Positions 24,701 through 36,573 of a stretch of DNA of 39,393 nt are shown one piece after another. The notes beneath the pieces are model-generated. The model was not told where the DNA came from, searched no databases, and saw nothing but the letters and a program-made list of their open reading frames with translations. The DNA is from Gammaproteobacteria bacterium. GTDB taxonomy: Bacteria > Pseudomonadota > Gammaproteobacteria > Pseudomonadales > Azotimanducaceae. The position numbers and the translations under genes are program-made. How positions within the stretch are numbered: the first letter of the stretch is position 1; every line of letters begins with the position of its first letter. The stretch spans positions 1-39,393 of the forward strand of contig JAFIFL010000009.1 of the NCBI GenBank assembly GCA_020832055.1, given 5' to 3'.

Positions 24701-26370
24701 TCCAGGGCGCGAAGCCGGGTGAGGGCGGCGAGCTGCCGGGCGGCAAGGTCGACGACTACATCGCCAAGATTCGTCATTCCACCCCCGGGGTGGGCCTGAT
24801 CAGTCCGCCGCCGCACCATGACATCTATTCCATCGAGGACATGGCGCAGCTGATCCATGACCTGAAGAACTCCAATCCGTCGGCCCGGGTCAGCGTCAAG
24901 CTCGGCGCGGAGGTCGGCTGCGGCACGGTGGCGGCAGGGGTCACGAAGGCCAAGGCCGACCATATCGTCATCGCCGGCCACGACGGCGGCACCGGCGCCT
25001 CCCCGCTGACCTCCATCAAGCACGCGGGGCTGCCCTGGGAACTCGGTCTCGCCGAGACCCATCAGACCCTGGTGAGCAACAACCTGCGCTCGCGGGTGGT
25101 GCTGCAAACCGATGGTCAGCTCAAGACCGGTCGCGACGTCGCCATGGCCGCCCTGCTCGGCGCGGAGGAATTCGGTTTCGCTACGGCCCCGCTGGTCGTC
25201 CTCGGCTGCATCATGATGCGCAAGTGCCACTTGAACACCTGCCCGGTAGGCATCGCCACCCAGGACCCGGAGCTGCGGGCCAAGTTCCGCGGTCAGCCCG
25301 AGCACGTGGTGAACTATTTCTTCATGCTGGCCAAGGAACTGCGCCAGATCATGGCGGAGCTCGGCTTCAGAACCTTGAACGAGATGGTCGGCCGTACCGA
25401 CTGTCTGGAACCGAACCTGGCCGTGGCGCACTGGAAGGCCCAGGGCCTCGATCTGACGCCGCTGCTGACGCCGGCGCGGGAGCCCGAGGATTTCCTCGGT
25501 CGCTACGCCCAGCATCCCCAAGACCACGAACTCGGGCGGGCGCTGGACAACAAGCTGATCGAGCTCGCCGAACCGGCGCTTGCCCGTGGCGAGAAGGTGA
25601 AGATCGACCTGCCCGTCATCAACACCAACCGCGTGGTCGGTGGCACCCTGTCCCATACCATCATCAAGCGGGTGGGTCCGGACATGCTGCCCGATGACAC
25701 CATCCACATCCGCCTCGCCGGCTCTGCCGGCCAGAGTCTCGGCGCGTGGCTGGCGAAGGGCGTGACCATCGAGGTGGAAGGTGATGCCAACGACTTCGTC
25801 GGCAAGGGCCTCTCCGGCGGTCGCGTGGTGATCTATCCGCCCCGGGTGAGCCAGTTCAAGGCGGAGGAGAACATCCTCATCGGCAACGTCTGTCTCTATG
25901 GCGCCACCAGTGGTGAGGCCTACTTCCGGGGCGTAGCTGCCGAACGCTTCTGCGTCCGCAATTCCGGGGCCCGGGCCGTGGTCGAGGGGGTCGGTGATCA
26001 CGGCTGCGAGTACATGACCGGTGGCCGGGTGGTGATCCTCGGCGCCACCGGCCGCAATTTCGCTGCCGGCATGTCCGGTGGTATTGCCTACATCTGGGAC
26101 CCCTTGGGGGAGTTCCCCGCCAACTGCAACATGGAGATGGTGGATCTCGATCCGGTGGTCGACGATGCCGACGCCGCCGAACTCGAGGCCATGATCCGGC
26201 GCCATGCCGAGCACACCGGCTCCACGGTGGCAAGCGGGATCCTCGAACGCTGGCCGGCGGCCCTCGCTGAGTTCGTCAAGGTGATGCCCCAGGACTTCAA
26301 GCGGGTTCTGGCCCAGCAGGCCAGCGACGCCCAAAAAGCCCCGATCCAGGCAGGAGCGCAGGCGGGCTGA
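21769..26370 (+). CDS. gltB: Glutamate synthase (NADPH), large subunit
   Basis: GltB makes glutamate from glutamine and 2-oxoglutarate. From ATG 21769 it is 1533 residues. The class-II amidotransferase nucleophile is C28 (DGCGVGF), implying removal of a short propeptide. Next come the central domain, the FMN/2-oxoglutarate synthase domain (TGEGGEDPERF, GAKPGEGGELPGGKV), the 3Fe-4S cysteines C1147, C1153 and C1158 with the same spacing as E. coli, and the C-terminal glycine-rich beta-helix (GLSGGRVVIYPP, GVGDHGCEYMTGG). GGAG lies 6 bp before ATG 21769; ATG 21757 is a weaker alternative. It forms an operon with gltD. Confidence 0.97.
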   Translation: MQSLADQLKLGLPEKHGLYNPDFEKDGCGVGFICDIKGRASHQIILEAQQMNCCMVHRGGQGYEKNTGDGAGILTGLPHRYLTEIAASELGSELPQQGRYGVGNVFLPRDEAAREHCKAVLAEQIAAAGQTLIGWRDVPVQPDVAGIGKAARAAMPHVAQLFIAAADGVVGDDFERKLYTIRKHATHLLRGNASLTERKLFYVCSLSSKVIIYKGMLTPEQVFPFYPDLTDDRYESHLAMVHSRFSTNTFPSWDRAQPNRFMSHNGEINTRLGNINWMNAREGMAASPLFGDDIHKLFPIVEPDCSDSGTFDNVLEFLLMTGRTLQEAIIMMIPEAWQSHPNMPAEKRAFYEYYSCLMEPWDGPASIAFTDGRYIGAVLDRNGLRPSRYYITDDDKCIMASEVGVVDVDPARVVEKGRLKPGRLFLIDFEEGRMIPDAEIKADFAREHPFGEWLDRQRIDIRDLSPEKEPRGFDPATLLPRMQAFGYTVETMHFMLMPMVRELRDPLGSMGNDSALAVLSDKPRMLYDYFKQLFAQVTNPAIDSIREEVIMGLECYIGPEGNLLETTEAHAHRLWVPHPVLNNDELASLKHINHRGWTSKTIDITFAKGSGRDGLLAALDRICEEATAAIDAGHSLIVLTDRGVGPDRVAISSLLATGAVHHHLVNSHARTRIGIVVETGEAREVHHLCLLIGYGADAVNPYLAFEALWQSRADGLLDDAEHITCDDDVVYAYRKGTAKGIFKVMAKMGISTLQSYKGAQIFEAVGLAGEVIDRCFAGTTSRVQGADFAILAEEMERRHELGYPTREQVRLPVLPNPGEFHWRRHGDRHMWDPIAVADLQVAARTNSEDAYWRFARYTNEVATREATLRGLLAFKAGANGGPIPIEEVEPEAELVKRFATGAMSFGSISAEAHEGLAIAMNRIGGKSNTGEGGEDPERFTPLANGDSKRSAIKQVASGRFGVTINYLTNADELQIKIIQGAKPGEGGELPGGKVDDYIAKIRHSTPGVGLISPPPHHDIYSIEDMAQLIHDLKNSNPSARVSVKLGAEVGCGTVAAGVTKAKADHIVIAGHDGGTGASPLTSIKHAGLPWELGLAETHQTLVSNNLRSRVVLQTDGQLKTGRDVAMAALLGAEEFGFATAPLVVLGCIMMRKCHLNTCPVGIATQDPELRAKFRGQPEHVVNYFFMLAKELRQIMAELGFRTLNEMVGRTDCLEPNLAVAHWKAQGLDLTPLLTPAREPEDFLGRYAQHPQDHELGRALDNKLIELAEPALARGEKVKIDLPVINTNRVVGGTLSHTIIKRVGPDMLPDDTIHIRLAGSAGQSLGAWLAKGVTIEVEGDANDFVGKGLSGGRVVIYPPRVSQFKAEENILIGNVCLYGATSGEAYFRGVAAERFCVRNSGARAVVEGVGDHGCEYMTGGRVVILGATGRNFAAGMSGGIAYIWDPLGEFPANCNMEMVDLDPVVDDADAAELEAMIRRHAEHTGSTVASGILERWPAALAEFVKVMPQDFKRVLAQQASDAQKAPIQAGAQAG

Positions 26371-26495
26371 CACAGCGGGCTGCGCGCAACCGCACAGGCG
26401 GACCGGCGCACCGGCAGCATTGACCAATCGATCCGCATCTGCAGCCGGGAATCGGTGAGTGATGTGGGCTCAAGCAAGCAGGAGCAGTGCCACCG

Positions 26496-27959
26496 ATGGG
26501 TAAGCCTACCGGTTTCAAGGAGTTTCCACGCCAGGCCGCACCCTATCGGGACGCGGCCGTGCGGCTGGTGGATTACAAGGAGATCTTCACACCACCGGAC
26601 GAGGAGCGGCTGCGCACGCAAGGCGCCCGCTGCATGGATTGCGGGGTGCCCTTCTGTCAGTCCATGCCTCACGGCTGTCCGATCTACAACCTCATTCCCG
26701 AGTGGAATGATCTGGTGTATCAGGGCCGCTGGCGCGATGCCCTCGATCGCCTGCATGCGACCAACAATTTCCCCGAATTCACCGGGCGGGTGTGTCCGGC
26801 ACCCTGTGAAGGCGCCTGCGTGCTCGGCATCACCGACCCGGCCGTGACCATCAAGAACATCGAGCAGGCCATCGTCGATCGGGGCTATGCCGAAGGCTGG
26901 ATCGTTCCCACGCCGCCCTCGCATCGCACCGGGCGCCGGGTGGCCGTGGTCGGCTCCGGCCCGGCCGGACTCGCCGCCGCAGCGCAGCTCAACAAGGCCG
27001 GACACACGGTCACGGTCTACGAGCGCGCCGACCGGATCGGCGGGCTGCTGATGTACGGCATTCCCAACATGAAGCTCGGCAAGGACGTGGTGCAGCGGCG
27101 GGTGGATCTGCTGGCTGCCGAAGGCGTGGAGTTCATCACCGGTACCACCGTGGCCGATGGCCGTGACGGCAGTCTCGACGTCCGGGCACTGCGGGGCGAC
27201 TACGACGTCGTGCTGCTCACCACGGGCGCTACCCGGCCGCGGGATCTGCCCATTCCCGGTCGCGAACTCGCAGGCGTTCACTTCGCCATGGAGTTCCTGC
27301 ATGCCAACACCCGCAGCCTGCTGGACTCCGAACATGCCGACGGCGCGTACATCTCGGCCAAAGACAAGAACGTGATCGTCATCGGTGGCGGCGACACCGG
27401 CACCGACTGCATCGGCACGTCCCTGCGCCACGGCTGCAAGTCGCTGGTGAACTTCGAGATTATGCCGCAGCCCCCCAAGGGCCGGGCGCCCAACAATCCC
27501 TGGCCGGAGTGGCCGCGAATCTTCCGCGTCGACTATGGGCATGAGGAAGCCGCCCACAAGTTCGGTGACGATCCGAGGGTCTACTGCATTTCCGGCAAGA
27601 ACTTCATCGACAACGGCAACGGCCACATCAAGGGCATCCGCACCGTCGAGGTGGAATGGTCAGAGGGCGGTCCCAAGGAGATCCCCGGCACTGAGAAGGA
27701 TTGGGAAGCGGATCTCATCCTGCTGTCCATGGGCTTCCTCGGGCCGGAGCACGCGGTCAGTGACGCCATCGGTCTCGACTATGATCAGCGGTCCAACTAT
27801 CAGGCCGAGCATGGTCGTTTCACCACCAGTATCGAGGGCGTGTTCGCAGCCGGCGATTGCCGCCGTGGCCAATCCCTGGTGGTCTGGGCCATCAACGAAG
27901 GCCGGGAAGCCGCGCGAGAGATCGACCGTCATCTGATGGGGTCCAGCGACCTGCCGTGA
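26496..27959 (+). CDS. gltD: Glutamate synthase (NADPH), small subunit
   Basis: GltD passes electrons from NADPH through FAD and two 4Fe-4S clusters to GltB. The 487-residue product has the N-terminal cysteine clusters ([13 protein letters not shown] and [12 protein letters not shown]), FAD-binding [11 protein letters not shown], a second nucleotide-binding [10 protein letters not shown], and [17 protein letters not shown] near the end. ATG 26496 ([10 protein letters not shown]) is the family start; GTG 26487 lies in frame upstream with GGAG too close. The gap from gltB is 125 bp, with no terminator seen. Confidence 0.97.
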   Translation: MGKPTGFKEFPRQAAPYRDAAVRLVDYKEIFTPPDEERLRTQGARCMDCGVPFCQSMPHGCPIYNLIPEWNDLVYQGRWRDALDRLHATNNFPEFTGRVCPAPCEGACVLGITDPAVTIKNIEQAIVDRGYAEGWIVPTPPSHRTGRRVAVVGSGPAGLAAAAQLNKAGHTVTVYERADRIGGLLMYGIPNMKLGKDVVQRRVDLLAAEGVEFITGTTVADGRDGSLDVRALRGDYDVVLLTTGATRPRDLPIPGRELAGVHFAMEFLHANTRSLLDSEHADGAYISAKDKNVIVIGGGDTGTDCIGTSLRHGCKSLVNFEIMPQPPKGRAPNNPWPEWPRIFRVDYGHEEAAHKFGDDPRVYCISGKNFIDNGNGHIKGIRTVEVEWSEGGPKEIPGTEKDWEADLILLSMGFLGPEHAVSDAIGLDYDQRSNYQAEHGRFTTSIEGVFAAGDCRRGQSLVVWAINEGREAAREIDRHLMGSSDLP

Positions 27960-27984
27960 TGGCGGGGCCGGCAGCAGGCCGGCG

Positions 27985-29586
27985 TCAGTCGCGCAGTTCG
28001 TTGTGCACCGAAGCCATGTCGCGCACGAAGGGCGTCTGGCCGGTGGCGCTCGCGACGCTGGCCGCAGCCGCGCTGGCCGCCCGGCGATCCGGGTAATCAC
28101 CCTGCAGGATCACATACTGGGTCGCCCCATCCCGGGTGCGCGGGTAGATGGCGTAGGCAGACGGCTCGCTGCGCTCAGCAACCCAGGCCTCCGCCCGGTC
28201 GCGAGCCGACAGCACCAGGACCTGCAGGACATACCTCGAAGGATTCCGGTCGAGCAGGGCGTTTCGGGCCGGGCCGCGTCCGGCCGGGCCGCGTCCGGCC
28301 GGGGTCGAGGGCTGTGCTGATTCCTGCGTCGCAGTCACCGGGGGGGGCTGCTGCGCGCGGTCGCCATCGGCGGGCGATGGTGCGTGTTGCGCCACGACCG
28401 GCGCCGCCGGTTCCGGGACGGCAGCGGTGGGTATTTCGGCGCGGCGCGGCTCAGGTGCCGCTGCAGGCTCGCCCTCTGCCGTCAGCGGCAGCCAGCCGCC
28501 GTCGCGAACACCCGAGGCGGCGCCTGACTCGCGGCGACTGCTGCTCTGCGTCGGCGCTGCTGATGGGGGCGTTGCTGTCGATATCGAAGTTTCTGTCGAT
28601 GACGGTCGCGAGGAGTATGACGATGACGATGTCAGCGTCAGATCCACCGTCGGTGCCCCCGGCAGAGGCAGTTCACGCACCGGTGCCGGATCCGGTCCGG
28701 AGGTCGTCGGGCTGAGCAGAATGACGAGCAGGCCGACGACGAGCAGGGCGGCGACGCCGCCACCGATGAGCATGCTCCGCGCCGGCCAGAGGCGTTTGCC
28801 GTGGGTGAGCAGGATGCGCCGGGCTTCGGCGTTGGCGGCACGTGGCAACCCCAGTGACGCGACGTAGATGTCCTGATAGTCCTGCTCGGTGAACGGGGAT
28901 TGGCCGGACAGTCCGGCGCGGGCGAGCCGGAACTGCAGGTAGCCCCGCAGTTCATTGAGCGTATAGGGTTCCAGGCGAACCTCGTGGGCAAGCGGTTCGA
29001 CCCGCTCGGCTCCCACCGCATCGGCGAGCACCCTTCGCAATCCCTGGCCACCGAACAGCAGCACGCGGACGTTGGGCGTCTCTGCGGACAGCTCCGCCAG
29101 CCCGATCAATTCTTCCAGAGCATCGGCTTCGAGTTCATCGGCATCGTCCACCAGTGTTGCACAGAGGGTGCGGGCCGAGTCGAGTTCGGCAATCTGCTCA
29201 TACAACCGCTCCCTGATCTCCTCGCGGCTCTCCTCGGCATCCACCGCCAGACCCATGGCGCGGGCGACGGCCTGCAGCAGATTGCGCGCCGACAGGAAGA
29301 CGCCAGCCGTGACCCGCGCCGATCGCACGTCGTCAGGCAGCCGGTGCATCAGGGCATGGAAGAACGTGGAACGTCCGACCCCGGTGGGGCCGGTAATCAG
29401 GACCAGGGGGCGCCCGAGCCCCCGGAGATCCGCGAGGGCGTCGAGGTGACGTTCGCGACCGCCGCGGCTGAAGAAGTCCATGTGCAGATCGGACTCCGGG
29501 AACGGATCACGCTCCAGGCCCATCGCCGCGAACCGCTGTGAAGCCCGGTCCGCGTCACGTTCACTCGGTTTGCCCGGCTCACTCAT
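27985..29586 (-). CDS. damX: DamX-like protein: AAA domain, membrane helix, SPOR domain
   Basis: The 533-residue inner-membrane protein has a cytoplasmic AAA/ExeA-like domain (about 20-265), a membrane helix (272-292), a Ser/Pro/Ala-rich periplasmic linker and a C-terminal SPOR domain (about 450-528) that should bind denuded septal glycan. The P-loop reads GPTGVGRST (66-74): arginine replaces the expected lysine. A Walker-B-like LVDDAD is at 145-150. The order aroK-aroB-damX is conserved in gammaproteobacteria, and the start overlaps the aroB end by 8 bp. A 15-bp tandem repeat sits in the linker. Confidence 0.88.
   Translation of the reverse strand: MSEPGKPSERDADRASQRFAAMGLERDPFPESDLHMDFFSRGGRERHLDALADLRGLGRPLVLITGPTGVGRSTFFHALMHRLPDDVRSARVTAGVFLSARNLLQAVARAMGLAVDAEESREEIRERLYEQIAELDSARTLCATLVDDADELEADALEELIGLAELSAETPNVRVLLFGGQGLRRVLADAVGAERVEPLAHEVRLEPYTLNELRGYLQFRLARAGLSGQSPFTEQDYQDIYVASLGLPRAANAEARRILLTHGKRLWPARSMLIGGGVAALLVVGLLVILLSPTTSGPDPAPVRELPLPGAPTVDLTLTSSSSYSSRPSSTETSISTATPPSAAPTQSSSRRESGAASGVRDGGWLPLTAEGEPAAAPEPRRAEIPTAAVPEPAAPVVAQHAPSPADGDRAQQPPPVTATQESAQPSTPAGRGPAGRGPARNALLDRNPSRYVLQVLVLSARDRAEAWVAERSEPSAYAIYPRTRDGATQYVILQGDYPDRRAASAAAASVASATGQTPFVRDMASVHNELRD
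28267..28303 (-). repeat. 15-bp tandem repeat in the damX linker
   Basis: Two perfect 15-bp units (28267-28281 and 28282-28296) and part of a third encode a repeated Pro-Ala-Gly-Arg-Gly stretch. This is typical low-complexity expansion in a disordered linker. Confidence 0.75.
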
Positions 29587-30688
29587 GGGGTGCTCCAGCG
29601 GCCAGCAGCGTGGAGGCGATCATGCCCTCGTCGATGTCATCCCGCACCACCGCGGTCCCGAGTCCGTCGAGCACGATCAGTCGCAGCCGCCCGTTCACGA
29701 CCTTCTTGTCGACGGCCATGTGGTCGAGGAAGGCCGGAACGCCGAGATCCGGTGGCGGCGCGACCGGCAGCCCGGCTGCCCGCACCAGGGCTCCGATCCG
29801 GGCCGCATCGGGAGCCGGCAGCGTACCGAGGGCCACCGACAGTTCGGCAGCGATGACCATGCCCACGGCGACAGCTTCGCCATGCAGCCAGCTCTGATAG
29901 CCGGTATGGGTCTCGATGGCATGGCCGAAGGTGTGGCCGTAGTTGAGGATGGCGCGCAAACCGGACTCGCGCTCGTCGATGGCGACCACTTCGGCCTTGG
30001 TCTCGCAGGAGCGCAGAATGGCCTCCGACAGGGCGGTGGCATCGCCGGCCAGCAGTGCCGGCATGTTCGCTTCCAGCCAGTCGAAGAATGCCGGGTCCCG
30101 AATGCAGCCGTACTTGATCACCTCGGCCAGTCCCGCCGCGAGTTCCCGCGCCGGCAAGGTGGTGAGGACGTCGGTGTCGATGAGCACGCCCCTCGGCTGA
30201 TGGAACGCGCCGATCATGTTCTTGCCCAGGGCATGATTGACGGCCGTCTTGCCGCCAATGGACGAATCCACCTGGGCCAGCAGCGTGGTCGGAATCTGGA
30301 TGAAGTCCACGCCGCGCTGATAGCAGGCCGCTGCAAACCCGGTCATGTCACCGATCACGCCGCCACCGAGGGCGACCAGCGTGGTCGAGCGGGAATGCCG
30401 CTGCTCGAGCAGGGCGCCGATGATGTGGTCGAGGGTGCCCAGATGCTTGTGGCTCTCACCATCCGGGAGCGCCAGGGTGCCCACCCGGCAATCCGCAAAA
30501 GCGGCTTCGACTCGTTGCAGGTAGAGGGGCGCTACGGTGGTGTTGGTGATGATGAACACTTCGCGACCGCTGACCCAGCTGCGCAGGGTGGCCGCATCAT
30601 CGAGGAGTCCGGGGCCGATCAGGATCGGATAACTGCGATCACGCAGCTCCCCGGGCAGCTGCACCGAAAGTCGGCGCGCTTTCGTCAT
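29579..30688 (-). CDS. aroB: 3-dehydroquinate synthase
   Basis: AroB converts DAHP to 3-dehydroquinate, the second step of the shikimate pathway, using NAD+ and Zn2+ or Co2+. The 369-residue protein shows [13 protein letters not shown], the NAD-binding [49 protein letters not shown] and the metal-binding [11 protein letters not shown]. It follows aroK by 26 bp and overlaps damX by 8 bp. Confidence 0.97.
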   Translation of the reverse strand: MTKARRLSVQLPGELRDRSYPILIGPGLLDDAATLRSWVSGREVFIITNTTVAPLYLQRVEAAFADCRVGTLALPDGESHKHLGTLDHIIGALLEQRHSRSTTLVALGGGVIGDMTGFAAACYQRGVDFIQIPTTLLAQVDSSIGGKTAVNHALGKNMIGAFHQPRGVLIDTDVLTTLPARELAAGLAEVIKYGCIRDPAFFDWLEANMPALLAGDATALSEAILRSCETKAEVVAIDERESGLRAILNYGHTFGHAIETHTGYQSWLHGEAVAVGMVIAAELSVALGTLPAPDAARIGALVRAAGLPVAPPPDLGVPAFLDHMAVDKKVVNGRLRLIVLDGLGTAVVRDDIDEGMIASTLLAAGAPHE

Positions 30689-30714
30689 GCCATCGGCTTC
30701 GCGATGTTGCGCTT

Positions 30715-31239
30715 TCAGTCCTGGCCCTCCCGCAGTACCCGCGCGATCTCTCCTGCGAGCACTTTCGCCGAACGGCGATCAGCAGTAAAGACAAAGTCCG
30801 CCACCTCGCGATAAAGCGGGTCGCGCTCGTCCCGCAGCCGCTCGAGCACTTCCCGTGGCTCACCGTCCTGCAGCAGCGGTCGATTGCGGTCGTGGCTGGT
30901 CCGTTCCACCTGCTGATCGAGCGGGGCATCGAGATAGATCACCGTGCCCCGACTCACCAGTCGCTTGCGATTCTCTTCGCTGATCACCGCGCCGCCACCG
31001 GTGGCCACCAGCACGCCCTGACGTGCGGTCAGTTCGTCGAGCATGGACTCCTCCCGGCGGCGGAATCCGGCCTCTCCTTCGACGTCGAAGATCCAGGCGA
31101 TATCGGCACCGGTGCGCCGCTCGATCTCGCGATCCGTATCGAGGAACTCGAGGCCAAGCGCATCAGCGAGCAGCTTGCCCACCGTGGTCTTGCCCGCTCC
31201 CATGGGACCGATGAGGAAAACGTTGCGGGGTTTCTCCAT
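30715..31239 (-). CDS. aroK: Shikimate kinase
   Basis: AroK phosphorylates shikimate with ATP. The 174-residue protein has the P-loop GPMGAGKTT (11-19), the shikimate-binding aspartates in FLDTDREIE (D34, D36), FRRRE (R60) and the GGG loop (81-83), with a lid region NRPLL. ATG 31239 with GAGAGGG before it is the family start; the frame extends to 31266. It lies 188 bp downstream of pilQ. That gap (31240-31427) is GC-rich and shows no gene. Confidence 0.96.
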   Translation of the reverse strand: MEKPRNVFLIGPMGAGKTTVGKLLADALGLEFLDTDREIERRTGADIAWIFDVEGEAGFRRREESMLDELTARQGVLVATGGGAVISEENRKRLVSRGTVIYLDAPLDQQVERTSHDRNRPLLQDGEPREVLERLRDERDPLYREVADFVFTADRRSAKVLAGEIARVLREGQD

Positions 31240-31427
31240 GCCCTCTCTAAACCGAAATATGCCCAAAAATGGCCGCGGGCCTCCTGATTCATGCTCCAGT
31301 GAAGGAGCGAAGTCAGGGGCCGGACGGGACTCGTCTGCTGCTGCCGGATGCTGCCGGCGGCGTCGGGTACACCCGTGCGCGGGGCGCAGCCGCTACAGCC
31401 CGCCCCCGCGCAACCTTGCCGTGCTAC

Positions 31428-33533
31428 TCAGCGCTGGGTCAAGGTATCCTGAATGATACGTGGCGTAATGAAGATCAGCAGTTCCTGTTTGTCCTCGCTC
31501 TGCAGGTTGCGGCGGAACAGTCCACCCACGATCGGCAGATCGCCGAGGAAGGGGGTCTTGTCCGTGGAACGGCTGGAACTGGTCTGGAAGATACCGCCAA
31601 GCACCAGGGTCTGGCCATTATCCACCAGAACCTGGGTCGTGATCGAGTTGGTGTTGATGCTGGGGATGCCCCCGAAGACCGCACCCACCGAGTCCTGATT
31701 CACCGCCAGATCCATGATGATGCGGTCATCCGGTGTGATCTGGGGCGTGACCTCCAGCGACAGTACGGCTTCCTTGAACTGCGTCGCTGTCGCACCGCTG
31801 GCGGCCGCCTCCTGGAACGGGATTTCCACCCCTGAAGCGACCGTGGCAGTCTGCTTGTCCGCAGTGATCACCTTCGGTCGGGCCACCACCTCCGCCTGGC
31901 CATCCGAGGCCAGGGCCGAGATTTCCAGATCGAGCAGGTAGTCCTGCCCGGTGATGCCGATGGCAAAGGAAGACGTCGCAGCCGCCGCGGCCAGATCCAC
32001 CGCAAAGGCATCCGGGAACGTAATGGCGCCGCCCCCCGCCTGCGCCTCGGCCAGGGTCGGCTGGCTGCCGCCAATGGTGAGGAAGTTGTCACCGGAACCG
32101 ACGTTGTTGCGGTACCCGCCACCCCAGCGGATCCCGAGGGACTCGGTGAAGTTGGTGTTGGCGGTGACGATCCGCGCTTCGATCTGCACCTGACGGACCG
32201 GGATGTCGAGTTGCTGCATCACGCGGCGGATGTCGGCAAGGCGCTCCGCGGTATCCGTGATGATGATGGCATTGGTGCGATCGTCGACGATGACGCTGCC
32301 GCGCTCCGACAGCAGCCGGCCTTCGCCTTCGCCTGCCCGGAACAGCTGGACGATCTGTCCGGCGTTGGCATAGCGGACCTGGATGAACTCCGACCGCAGC
32401 GGCGCGAGCTCCTGGATCTGGCGCTGGTTGTCGAGTTCCTGCCGCTCGCGGGCAGCGATTTCCGCAGCCGGACCCACCATCAGGACGTTGCCCACCTCGC
32501 GCTTGTCGAGGCCCTTGGTGCGCAGCACGATTTCCAGAGCCTGATCCCACGGCACGTTCTGCAGGCGCAGTGTGATGCGCCCGGTGACGGTGTCGCTGGC
32601 CACCAGATTCATGTCAGTGAAATCGGCGATGAGCTGCAGCACCGAGCGGATCTCGATGTCCTGGAAGTTCAGGGACAGCTTGTCGCCGCGGAAGCGGAAA
32701 GGGTCGTCGAGGCGCGCAGCCTCGTCGGGCCGGGTGCGCCGCACGTTCACCGTCAGCGTGTCGTCGGCCTGGAAGGCCAGATAGTCGTATTCGCCCCGGG
32801 GCCGGATCGTGATCACCGCGCGCCCGGCCTGCTCGACCGCATCCACCGTGGCGACCGGGGTGGCAAAATCGGTGACGTCGAGGCGCCGGCGCAAGGCCTG
32901 CGGCAGATTGGTCGAGCCGACCTCGATGCGAATGGTGCCCGCCTCGCTCAGCACGTCCACCGGCGCCTTGGGATTGGACAGCTTGACGATCACCTGGCCT
33001 TCGCCCTCGGGGCCGCGCCGGAAGTCGATGTCGCGAATCTCAGACGGCGCGGTGGCGTCCGGCCGGGTGCGCACGGTGGCCACCGGTTCGGCGACCGGAC
33101 CGGCCTCGTCGGCCATGGAACCGACGTCGAGGAACAGGGAATTGCCGCGCACGCGGGTCTCGTAGGGCACCAGCCGGGTGAGGTTGACGATCACCCGCAG
33201 GCGATCGTCGGCTTCCACCACGGTGACGCTGCGCGCGTTGCCCGTGCCAAGGCTGTGGTAGCGGGACGCGAGCGCACTGCTCACGCCGTCGAGATCGATG
33301 GCGATCCGCGCCGGCTGGTCAATGGTGTAGCCGGATGGCGAAGGTGGCGCCGAATCGAAGCGCAATTCGATCTGGGTCACGTCGTTGGGCAGGCTCGAAA
33401 ACCGAATGTCTTCCAGCGTTCCCGCCCGGGCCTGAGCCGACACCGCCAGCGCCGCGATGCCGAGCAGCGCGAGAAGCCGCCGCGCGCGGCTGCCTCCCGT
33501 CCACTCCCTGTTGCTTCGCATCAGTGCTCGCAT
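31428..33533 (-). CDS. pilQ: Type IV pilus secretin PilQ
   Basis: PilQ forms the outer-membrane ring through which type IV pili and incoming DNA pass. From ATG 33533 the 701-residue protein has a signal peptide (about 20-37), two AMIN-type domains for peptidoglycan binding (about 40-120 and 160-255), an STN/secretin N0 region (LSLNFQDIEIRSVLQLIADFTDMNLV), an N1 domain and the secretin barrel ending in LLIFITPRIIQD. The VPWDQALEIVLRTKGL block is typical. The upstream extension to 33581 has no support. It is the last pil gene, 112 bp after pilP. Confidence 0.96.
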   Translation of the reverse strand: MRALMRSNREWTGGSRARRLLALLGIAALAVSAQARAGTLEDIRFSSLPNDVTQIELRFDSAPPSPSGYTIDQPARIAIDLDGVSSALASRYHSLGTGNARSVTVVEADDRLRVIVNLTRLVPYETRVRGNSLFLDVGSMADEAGPVAEPVATVRTRPDATAPSEIRDIDFRRGPEGEGQVIVKLSNPKAPVDVLSEAGTIRIEVGSTNLPQALRRRLDVTDFATPVATVDAVEQAGRAVITIRPRGEYDYLAFQADDTLTVNVRRTRPDEAARLDDPFRFRGDKLSLNFQDIEIRSVLQLIADFTDMNLVASDTVTGRITLRLQNVPWDQALEIVLRTKGLDKREVGNVLMVGPAAEIAARERQELDNQRQIQELAPLRSEFIQVRYANAGQIVQLFRAGEGEGRLLSERGSVIVDDRTNAIIITDTAERLADIRRVMQQLDIPVRQVQIEARIVTANTNFTESLGIRWGGGYRNNVGSGDNFLTIGGSQPTLAEAQAGGGAITFPDAFAVDLAAAAATSSFAIGITGQDYLLDLEISALASDGQAEVVARPKVITADKQTATVASGVEIPFQEAAASGATATQFKEAVLSLEVTPQITPDDRIIMDLAVNQDSVGAVFGGIPSINTNSITTQVLVDNGQTLVLGGIFQTSSSRSTDKTPFLGDLPIVGGLFRRNLQSEDKQELLIFITPRIIQDTLTQR

Positions 33534-33645
33534 GATGAAACCCCCGATTGAACTGCTGGAGCATCCAGCATTGCGCAGCACTTTCGTGCGCGCCCCTTGT
33601 GGTACCCAGGCTGTCGAATGTCGCTGCCGAAAAAGGCGTTCTCAG

Positions 33646-34167
33646 TCAGCCGTCCTGCGCAAGCCGGATGGTCCGCGAGCGCAGCAGCCAGCCACCCACG
33701 CCGTCTGGAACGATCTCCTCGAGCTCGATGTCGGATTCGGCGATGGCCTGGATCTCGCCGTGATTGGGCCCGAGGAAGTCACCTGCGGTGACCCGATGTA
33801 CCCCACCTCTGCCATCCCGGATGAGGGCGTAGACCTCGGACTCGCGCTCGATGGTGCCGACCATCCTCAGATCATTGAGCGAGAACTGTTCGAGGAACTG
33901 CTTGACCCGGTTCGGATCGGGCTGAACGTCAGGCATACCCTCCGGTCGGCGCCGCTGTTCCACGGGCGGCTCGAACGGGCTGCGCTGGCCGGCCGCGCTG
34001 TAGGCGAACGGCTCGTAGGGCTGGAACTCCGGCAACGGCTCCGGCGGTCGATGGGGCCTGGACTGGACTTCGCTCATGAAGTCCTCCAGATCCGCGAACT
34101 GCTGCTGTCCAGAAGAGCACCCCGCCAGTACCGACGCCGCCAGCAGCCAGGCCAGTGACTTGTGCAT
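33646..34167 (-). CDS. pilP: Type IV pilus lipoprotein PilP
   Basis: PilP is an inner-membrane lipoprotein that links PilN/PilO to PilQ. The 173-residue product has a lipobox LAGC (C17), a proline-rich extended region with RSPFEPP, and the folded C-terminal domain (LEQFSLNDLRMVGTI, then ALIRDGRGGVHRVTAGDFLGPNHGEI). The start is ATG 34167 or GTG 34170; both overlap the pilO stop. Confidence 0.95.
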   Translation of the reverse strand: MHKSLAWLLAASVLAGCSSGQQQFADLEDFMSEVQSRPHRPPEPLPEFQPYEPFAYSAAGQRSPFEPPVEQRRRPEGMPDVQPDPNRVKQFLEQFSLNDLRMVGTIERESEVYALIRDGRGGVHRVTAGDFLGPNHGEIQAIAESDIELEEIVPDGVGGWLLRSRTIRLAQDG

Positions 34168-34805
34168 CACGACCCCCCGTCCTGGTAGCGATAGGTGCGC
34201 GCCTGGATCTGCATGGTCAGTTCACCTTCACCATCGCCGCCACGCCGCGCCCGCGCGCCGCCGGCCGGTGAAATGTTGAAGTCATGCAGCGTGACGATCC
34301 GGGACAGATTGGCGACGCCACTGACGAATGCGCCCATGGCGTGATAGGTCCCGGACACGGTGATCTGGATCGGCAGCTCGCGGTAGAACTCCGCGGTGCG
34401 CTCCGCCTGCAGGTCGATGGCGCTGAACTTCAGCCCGGCATCGAGGCCGGTCATGGTGATGTCCTCGAGCAGCCCCGGGACTTCGGTATCCGTGGGCAAT
34501 TGGCGCAGCAGGGCACCGAAGGATTCCTCCATTTCCTGCTGCTGCCGGCGCAACAGCGGCAGGTTGGCGGCATCGCGGGACTTGTTCTCGAACTCGGTTC
34601 GCAGTGTGGCTTCCTGCCGGGCGATGCGCTCGAGCTGCTCGAGTTTGCCCGTGAGGTAGCCGAAGTAGCCACCAGCGACCGCCAGGGCGAACACCAGCAC
34701 CAGCGCAATGCCCTTGACCGGTCCGGGCCAGTCGCCCGGATTGTTCATGTCGAGGCTGGCGACGTCGAAATTCTGGAGCTGCTGCAGCTTGTCTTGGAAG
34801 GCCAT
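34167..34805 (-). CDS. pilO: Type IV pilus inner-membrane protein PilO
   Basis: PilO pairs with PilN in the periplasmic alignment ring. The 212-residue product has an N-terminal cytoplasmic stub with LDMNNPGDWP, one membrane helix (about 30-50), a coiled coil (about 53-100) and a ferredoxin-like fold including FYRELPIQITVSGTYHAMGAFVSGVANLSRIVTLHD. Only 3 bp separate it from pilN. Confidence 0.96.
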   Translation of the reverse strand: MAFQDKLQQLQNFDVASLDMNNPGDWPGPVKGIALVLVFALAVAGGYFGYLTGKLEQLERIARQEATLRTEFENKSRDAANLPLLRRQQQEMEESFGALLRQLPTDTEVPGLLEDITMTGLDAGLKFSAIDLQAERTAEFYRELPIQITVSGTYHAMGAFVSGVANLSRIVTLHDFNISPAGGARARRGGDGEGELTMQIQARTYRYQDGGS

Positions 34806-34808
34806 CGG

Positions 34809-36573
<1,765 letters not shown>

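Noticed and set aside
23758-26427. 889-codon open frame antisense to gltB
   Set aside because: It mirrors the codon structure of a fully conserved GOGAT gene in GC-rich DNA; the translation is rich in His, Gly and Asp with no family motif.
28260-28310. GC repeat in damX as a mobile or regulatory element
   Set aside because: It is an in-frame 15-bp low-complexity repeat in a disordered linker, common in such proteins.
32211-33551. 446-codon open frame antisense to pilQ
   Set aside because: It lies wholly within a well-supported pilQ and has no motif or start signal.
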